Shown here: piece by piece, positions 24,466 to 25,312 of the stretch
How the letters are laid out: every line of letters begins with the position of its first letter
How positions within the stretch are numbered: the stretch's first letter is position 1
From: Flavobacteriales bacterium
GTDB lineage: Bacteria; Bacteroidota; Bacteroidia; Flavobacteriales; Crocinitomicaceae
Assembly: GCA_947375085.1 (NCBI GenBank)
Contig: CANCEQ010000016.1
Span: forward strand, 1 to 25,312
DNA: 25,312 bases
Direction: 5' to 3'
Made by a program: the position numbers and the translations under genes
Notes under the pieces: model-generated
Seen by the model: the letters and a program-made list of their open reading frames with translations, nothing else
What the model was told of the DNA's origin: nothing
Databases searched by the model: none

Positions 24466-25312
24466 TGGAAAATTCAAACGATTTATTTGAACACGGTGCA
24501 ATTGAAATATTTGGTGCGAAAGAGCATAATTTAAAAGATATTGACCTTAAAATACCGAGAAATAAATTAGTCGTTTTTACAGGTTTAAGTGGTAGTGGAA
24601 AATCATCCCTTGCATTTGATACAATTTTTGCCGAAGGACAAAGACGATATATTGAGACTTTTTCTTCTTATGCAAGACAATTTCTAGGCGGACTTGAACG
24701 ACCAGATGTCGACAAAATTGATGGTTTAAGCCCTGTTATTTCTATTGAACAAAAAACAGTATCTAAAAGTCCTAGATCAACAGTTGGAACCATAACAGAA
24801 GTCTACGATTTTCTTCGTTTGTTATTTGCTCGTATCGGGATTGCTTATTCCTATGTTTCTGGTGAGCAAATGGTAAAATATTCTGATGATCAAATAGTTG
24901 ATTTAATTATTCAAAATTACGAAGGAAAAAAAATCATATTATTAGCGCCAAAAATCAAAGGTCGTAAAGGACATTACCGCGAATTATTTGAACAAATTCT
25001 TAAAATGGGATTTACTAAGGTTCGAGTAAATGGTGAATTAATGGATATCGAACGAGGAATGAAACTCGATCGTTATAAAGTCCATGATATTGAAATTGTT
25101 ATTGACCGTTTATTAATTTCGAAAGACGATAAAAAAAGAATTTATGACTCGGTTATTACTTCCATGAAACACGGAAGTAAAGCGATGATTGTTATGGATT
25201 TTGAAACTGGAGAATCTCGTCATTTTAGTAGAACATTAATGTGTCCAACTTCAGGAATCAGTTATCCTGAACCAGAACCAAGTTTATTTTCATTTAACTC
25301 ACCGTATGGAGC
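24465..25312 (+). CDS. uvrA: UvrA, excinuclease ABC subunit A (cut by window end)
   Basis: N-terminal 282 residues of the DNA-damage-sensing ATPase of nucleotide excision repair, continuing past the right edge. Seen: Walker A in TGLSGSGKSSLAFDTIFAEG (about 39-58), then RRYIETFSSYARQFLGGLER (61-80), VISIEQKTVSKSPRSTVGT (90-108), VYDFLRLLFARIG, and LFSFNSPYGA at the edge. The first half of the zinc module reads CPTSG (from Cys260) rather than CPxCG. ATG at 24465 overlaps the preceding stop (TGATG), so uvrA rides on the envelope operon in addition to any promoter of its own. Confidence 0.94.
   Translation, partial: MENSNDLFEHGAIEIFGAKEHNLKDIDLKIPRNKLVVFTGLSGSGKSSLAFDTIFAEGQRRYIETFSSYARQFLGGLERPDVDKIDGLSPVISIEQKTVSKSPRSTVGTITEVYDFLRLLFARIGIAYSYVSGEQMVKYSDDQIVDLIIQNYEGKKIILLAPKIKGRKGHYRELFEQILKMGFTKVRVNGELMDIERGMKLDRYKVHDIEIVIDRLLISKDDKKRIYDSVITSMKHGSKAMIVMDFETGESRHFSRTLMCPTSGISYPEPEPSLFSFNSPYG

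Overview
The window looks like chromosomal DNA of a low-GC member of the Bacteroidota, most likely Flavobacteriales (a Fluviicola/Crocinitomicaceae-type organism is my guess). Evidence seen: a secreted PKD-repeat protein with a C-terminal type IX secretion (gliding-motility-associated) sorting domain, promoter elements of the Bacteroidota type (TTG, 17-19 nt, TAnnTTTG), no strong Shine-Dalgarno sequences, several TTG/GTG starts, and Bacteroidota-style UvrA, PBP4 and DUF1343 (NamZ) proteins.

Layout. Bases 1-517 hold no gene but carry two well-formed tandem promoters firing leftwards out of the window. They possibly drive an rRNA operon lying just outside. Then come pfkA (minus), an ECF sigma factor overlapping a membrane-anchored TPR protein (plus), and ddl (plus). 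Convergent to ddl is a large T9SS-secreted PKD protein (minus). Two minus-strand pairs follow: pdhB with a YeeZ-like NAD(P)-binding protein, and a 474-residue uncharacterised protein with a WYL-domain regulator. A DUF1343/NamZ lipoprotein (minus) overlaps head-to-head with a LolC/E-type ABC permease (plus). The permease is followed by a 462 bp gap with a diverged second copy of its own 3' end. The minus-strand operon dacB - gamma carbonic anhydrase - group III truncated globin comes next.

From 17422 to the right edge, tightly packed plus-strand genes form a surface-polysaccharide operon: glycosyltransferase, Wza-like export lipoprotein, Wzc-like tyrosine kinase/co-polymerase with a Gly/Tyr-rich tail, dTDP-4-dehydrorhamnose 3,5-epimerase, and a WecA/MraY-type phosphosugar transferase. 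It continues into a lytic transglycosylase lipoprotein and the start of uvrA, which is cut by the window end. Most junctions overlap or are under 10 bp, so translational coupling is likely.

Much of the window is cell-envelope work: Ddl, PBP4, NamZ and a lytic transglycosylase act on peptidoglycan, the 17.4-23.5 kb genes make and export a polysaccharide, and the permease may handle lipoproteins. I found no CRISPR array, intact mobile element, tRNA or clearly new multi-gene system. The most unusual signals are the duplicated permease 3' end, whose differences are almost all silent, and a roughly 135-residue insertion in that same permease.
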